Assembly: GCF_021590045.1 (NCBI RefSeq)
Contig: NZ_CP062221.1
Coordinates: forward strand, 620,001-684,000
Direction of reading: 5' to 3'
Origin: Cellulomonas palmilytica
GTDB taxonomy: Bacteria > Actinomycetota > Actinomycetes > Actinomycetales > Cellulomonadaceae
DNA: 64,000 nt
Shown here: piece by piece, positions 62,644-64,000 of the stretch
How the letters are laid out: each line of letters starts with the position of its first letter
Position numbering within the stretch: the first letter of the stretch is position 1
Notes under the pieces: generated by a model
What the model was told of the DNA's origin: nothing
The model's database searches: none
The model's input: the letters and a program-made list of their open reading frames with translations, nothing else
Translations under genes and position numbers: made by a program

Positions 62644-63018
62644 GTGACGGCGCTCCTCGACGACGGGGAGCTGCGGCCGCTGAGCGTCACGCCCGTCTCG
62701 GACCTGGCGGTCGGCGATCACTTCGTCGCCGTCGGCGACGGCGCCGACCTCTACCTCGTGTGGTTCGACGAGCCGCGGGTCACCCGCCTGAGGGCGCCCG
62801 GCGTCGAGGCGGCCACCCCGTTCGTCGCGGACGCGACCCACGTCGGCTGGCGCGCCACGCTGCGAGACGGAGGCGGGCGCGTGAACGTCCGCTACGACCT
62901 CACCACGAACACGCTGCGCACGACCGACTCGACGGTCGTCTGGGCCACCGGCACCGGCGCGTTGCCCTCCACCGCGGACAGCCCCGAGCCCTGGACCATC
63001 GTGGAATGGGCCGACTGA
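62644..63018 (+). CDS. partial duplicate of the sigma-partner C-terminus
   Basis: From GTG 62644 (GGAG five bases upstream) the 124-residue ORF aligns along its whole length with the last 124 residues of the preceding protein: VTALLDDGELRPL with VTGLLKDGRLRPL, GDHFVAVGDGADLYLVWFDEP with GDGFVAFGHESDLYVLGLDEP, VADATHVGW with VADAGHVGW, and PWTIVEWAD with PWTLVEWTD. It lacks the membrane anchor and signal. It is either a decayed tandem copy or a short cytosolic decoy of the outer domain. The residue pattern is still protein-like. Confidence 0.6.
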   Translation: MTALLDDGELRPLSVTPVSDLAVGDHFVAVGDGADLYLVWFDEPRVTRLRAPGVEAATPFVADATHVGWRATLRDGGGRVNVRYDLTTNTLRTTDSTVVWATGTGALPSTADSPEPWTIVEWAD

Positions 63019-63036
63019 CGCGCCCGTGAGGAGCGA

Positions 63037-63068
63037 GTGGCCCCGGACCGCCACCGGTCCGGGGCCAC
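63037..63068. terminator. 14-bp hairpin terminator
   Basis: GTGGCCCCGGACCG (63037-63050) pairs with 63055-63068 around a CCAC loop, 18 bp after the duplicate ORF. Its distance from the stop equals that of the hairpin behind the full-length gene. Confidence 0.8.
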
Positions 63069-63189
63069 ATCGTCGTCACGCCGACCACCCCACTGCACAC
63101 GAACGTTGGCGGCGGGGCTGGGACCATGTTGGTGGAGCAGGCTCAGGCTGCCGGATGGATGAGGCACCTACTGGCGCAACAACGAACGA

Positions 63190-63212
63190 GAGCCCGGCCG
63201 ATGGCCGGGCTC
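63190..63212. terminator. 10-bp hairpin
   Basis: GAGCCCGGCC (63190-63199) and GGCCGGGCTC (63203-63212) form a perfect stem with a 3-nt loop in the gap between the duplicate ORF and tRNA-Ala. The rest of that 200-bp gap shows no gene. Confidence 0.5.
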
Positions 63213-63224
63213 CCCACGATGAAC

Positions 63225-63263
63225 GATGACGCGGGACATCGATGAACGATGCCCCGCGTCATC
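63225..63263 (-). terminator. terminator of the tRNA-Ala transcript
   Basis: GATGACGCGGG (63225-63235) pairs with CCCGCGTCATC (63253-63263) across a 17-nt loop. On the minus strand it begins 8 nt after the tRNA-Ala 3' end. Confidence 0.6.
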
Positions 63264-63271
63264 ACACTGGG

Positions 63272-63344
63272 TGGAGCCAAGGGGACTCGAACCCCTAACC
63301 CCCTGCTTGCAAAGCAGGTGCGCTACCAATTGCGCCATGGCCCC
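63272..63344 (-). tRNA. tRNA-Ala (anticodon TGC)
   Basis: The 73-nt sequence folds into a full cloverleaf: acceptor GGGGCCA pairing with TGGCTCC, D-arm with ATTGGTAG, anticodon stem CTGCT/AGCAG around TTTGCAA, and GGTTCGAGTCC in the T-arm. CCA is not encoded. Confidence 0.95.
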
Positions 63345-63371
63345 CGGCTCGGCCAGGGGCCGAGGGGTCGA

Positions 63372-63491
63372 TCACTCGAAGGTGTCGGTGACCTCCGACC
63401 ACAGGTCCCGCTCGTCGCGGTCCTGCGCGACCTTCTGGTACACGACGTATCCGACGGCGGCCAGGGCCACCAGGAGCAGGAGCTTCTTCAT
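63372..63491 (-). CDS. DLW-39 family protein
   Basis: The 39-residue product reads MKKLLLLVALAAVGYVVYQK followed by VAQDRDERDLWSEVTDTFE. It matches the actinobacterial DLW-39 family in exact length, in its single membrane helix and in the DLW motif. It lies between tRNA-Ile and tRNA-Ala downstream of the DUF3566 gene, the family's usual place near gyrA. It is too short for most gene finders. Function is unknown. Confidence 0.92.
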   Translation of the reverse strand: MKKLLLLVALAAVGYVVYQKVAQDRDERDLWSEVTDTFE

Positions 63492-63514
63492 CGGGTCCCC
63501 CACGTGGTCGGGAG

Positions 63515-63588
63515 TGGGCCTAACAGGACTTGAACCTGTGACCTCTTCCTTATCAGGGAAGCGCTCTAACCGTCTGAGCTATAGGCCC
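63515..63588 (-). tRNA. tRNA-Ile (anticodon GAT)
   Basis: The 74-nt sequence has acceptor GGGCCTA pairing with TAGGCCC, D-arm TAGCTCAGACGGTTAGAGC, anticodon stem TTCCC with loop CTGATAA, and T-arm GGTTCAAGTCC. CCA is not encoded. Confidence 0.95.
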
Positions 63589-63692
63589 GTCGCGCGCAGC
63601 AAGCGCTGCGCGCCGGATGAGACTACCCCAGCGCGGGCCCGCCGCCCAAACCGGCGACGGCCCGCCGAGGTGCCTCGTGGGTCACTCGTGCG

Positions 63693-64000
63693 TCACTCGT
63701 CGGTCATCGTCACGTGCAGCCCGCCGACGAGCGCCGCGACGATGTTGTAGAGGAACGCGCCGATCGTGGCGAGCGCGGTCAGCAGGAACACGTCGACCAC
63801 GGCCACGAGCGTCGCACCCGAGATCACGCGCTTGAACTCGACGTACTGCAGCACGTCGACGTTCGACTCGGTCCCCGTGACCTGGGTGACCAGGTCGTTG
63901 ATGTTCGTGAACACGTGCAGGCCGTTGAGCGTGTACCAGACCACCGCGACGGCCACGACGAGCAGGATGCCGAACGCCACGGACAGCAGGAACGACAGCT
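63693..64000 (-). CDS. DUF3566 membrane protein, 5' end outside the window
   Basis: The visible 102 codons are the C-terminal DUF3566 domain: two transmembrane helices (VAFGILLVVAVAVVWYTLNGL and LVAVVDVFLLTALATIGAFLY) flanking VFTNINDLVTQVTGTESNVDVLQYVEFKRVISGA, which matches the family closely. The frame remains open at the edge, so the true start lies beyond 64000; the ATG-like internal codon at 63978-63980 is not the start. In actinobacteria this gene usually follows gyrA. Confidence 0.92.
   Translation of the reverse strand, partial: LSFLLSVAFGILLVVAVAVVWYTLNGLHVFTNINDLVTQVTGTESNVDVLQYVEFKRVISGATLVAVVDVFLLTALATIGAFLYNIVAALVGGLHVTMTDE

Noticed and set aside
63226..63750. ORFs reading GAKGTRTPNPLLAKQVRYQLRHGP and GLEPVTSSLSGKRSNRLSYRP
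   Set aside because: These are the well-known false proteins translated antisense to tRNA-Ala and tRNA-Ile; both overlap clear cloverleaf genes.

Overview
The window is about 74% G+C, almost every gene has strong third-position GC bias, and many starts are GTG with GGAGG-type ribosome sites. Two large secreted plant-polysaccharide enzymes (GH74-CBM2 and GH9-CBM3-FN3-FN3-CBM2) sit in an actinobacterial chromosome whose right end carries the conserved origin-proximal locus (DUF3566 protein, tRNA-Ile, DLW-39, tRNA-Ala, then ppi, rhomboid, crgA, sortase, pabA and the pknB/pknA/pbpA/rodA/pstP/fhaB/fhaA operon). This fits a cellulolytic actinomycete such as Cellulomonas or a close relative. That placement is inference.

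Layout. 1-10 kb: a small wHTH-regulator operon cut by the window edge, a CPBP protease, a HdeD-like protein, an LPG-synthase-type membrane protein with a kinase-like domain, a SHOCT protein, a class I cyclic-di-GMP riboswitch in front of an unrecognised 51-residue ORF, an aldo/keto reductase and a lipoprotein penicillin-binding protein. 10-15 kb: DUF5701-like, VOC, DUF4190, M50-like and YqgE proteins. 15-18 kb: the GH74 enzyme with an operator inside its promoter, followed by a repeat array that repeats its stop codon. 18-23 kb: an SOS-box-controlled DUF222/HNH protein, then a DUF4157 (eCIS-core) protein followed by a small acidic ORF, a possible toxin-immunity pair. 23-30 kb: metabolism and transport (YfcC permease with M20 dipeptidase, SLC13-RCK permease, HAD phosphatase, M20D amidohydrolase).

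30-35.5 kb is the most notable accessory region. Two translationally coupled genes encode a RiPP-recognition/E1-like protein and an azoline-type YcaO cyclodehydratase. They are divergent from an AfsA/ScbA-like gamma-butyrolactone synthase, which faces a TetR/ScbR-like receptor gene. Three copies of one 21-bp operator-like sequence lie upstream of the cyclodehydratase operon, the synthase and the receptor. The inferred picture is a quorum-sensing-controlled azol(in)e peptide system whose precursor peptide is not visible here.

36.4-51.7 kb is the cell-growth/division core: an FHA-PP2C-RodA-PbpA-PknA-PknB operon with overlapping genes, convergent with pabA, a sortase and a DUF881 protein, then crgA, a rhomboid protease with an apparent CTG start, and a cyclophilin. 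51.8-63 kb: GH9 cellulase, a GNAT protein, an ABC-2 exporter whose ATPase has an in-frame TAG, a GlsB/YeaQ-like protein, and an ECF sigma factor with a membrane partner followed by a partial duplicate of that partner. The right edge has two tRNAs and the cut DUF3566 gene.
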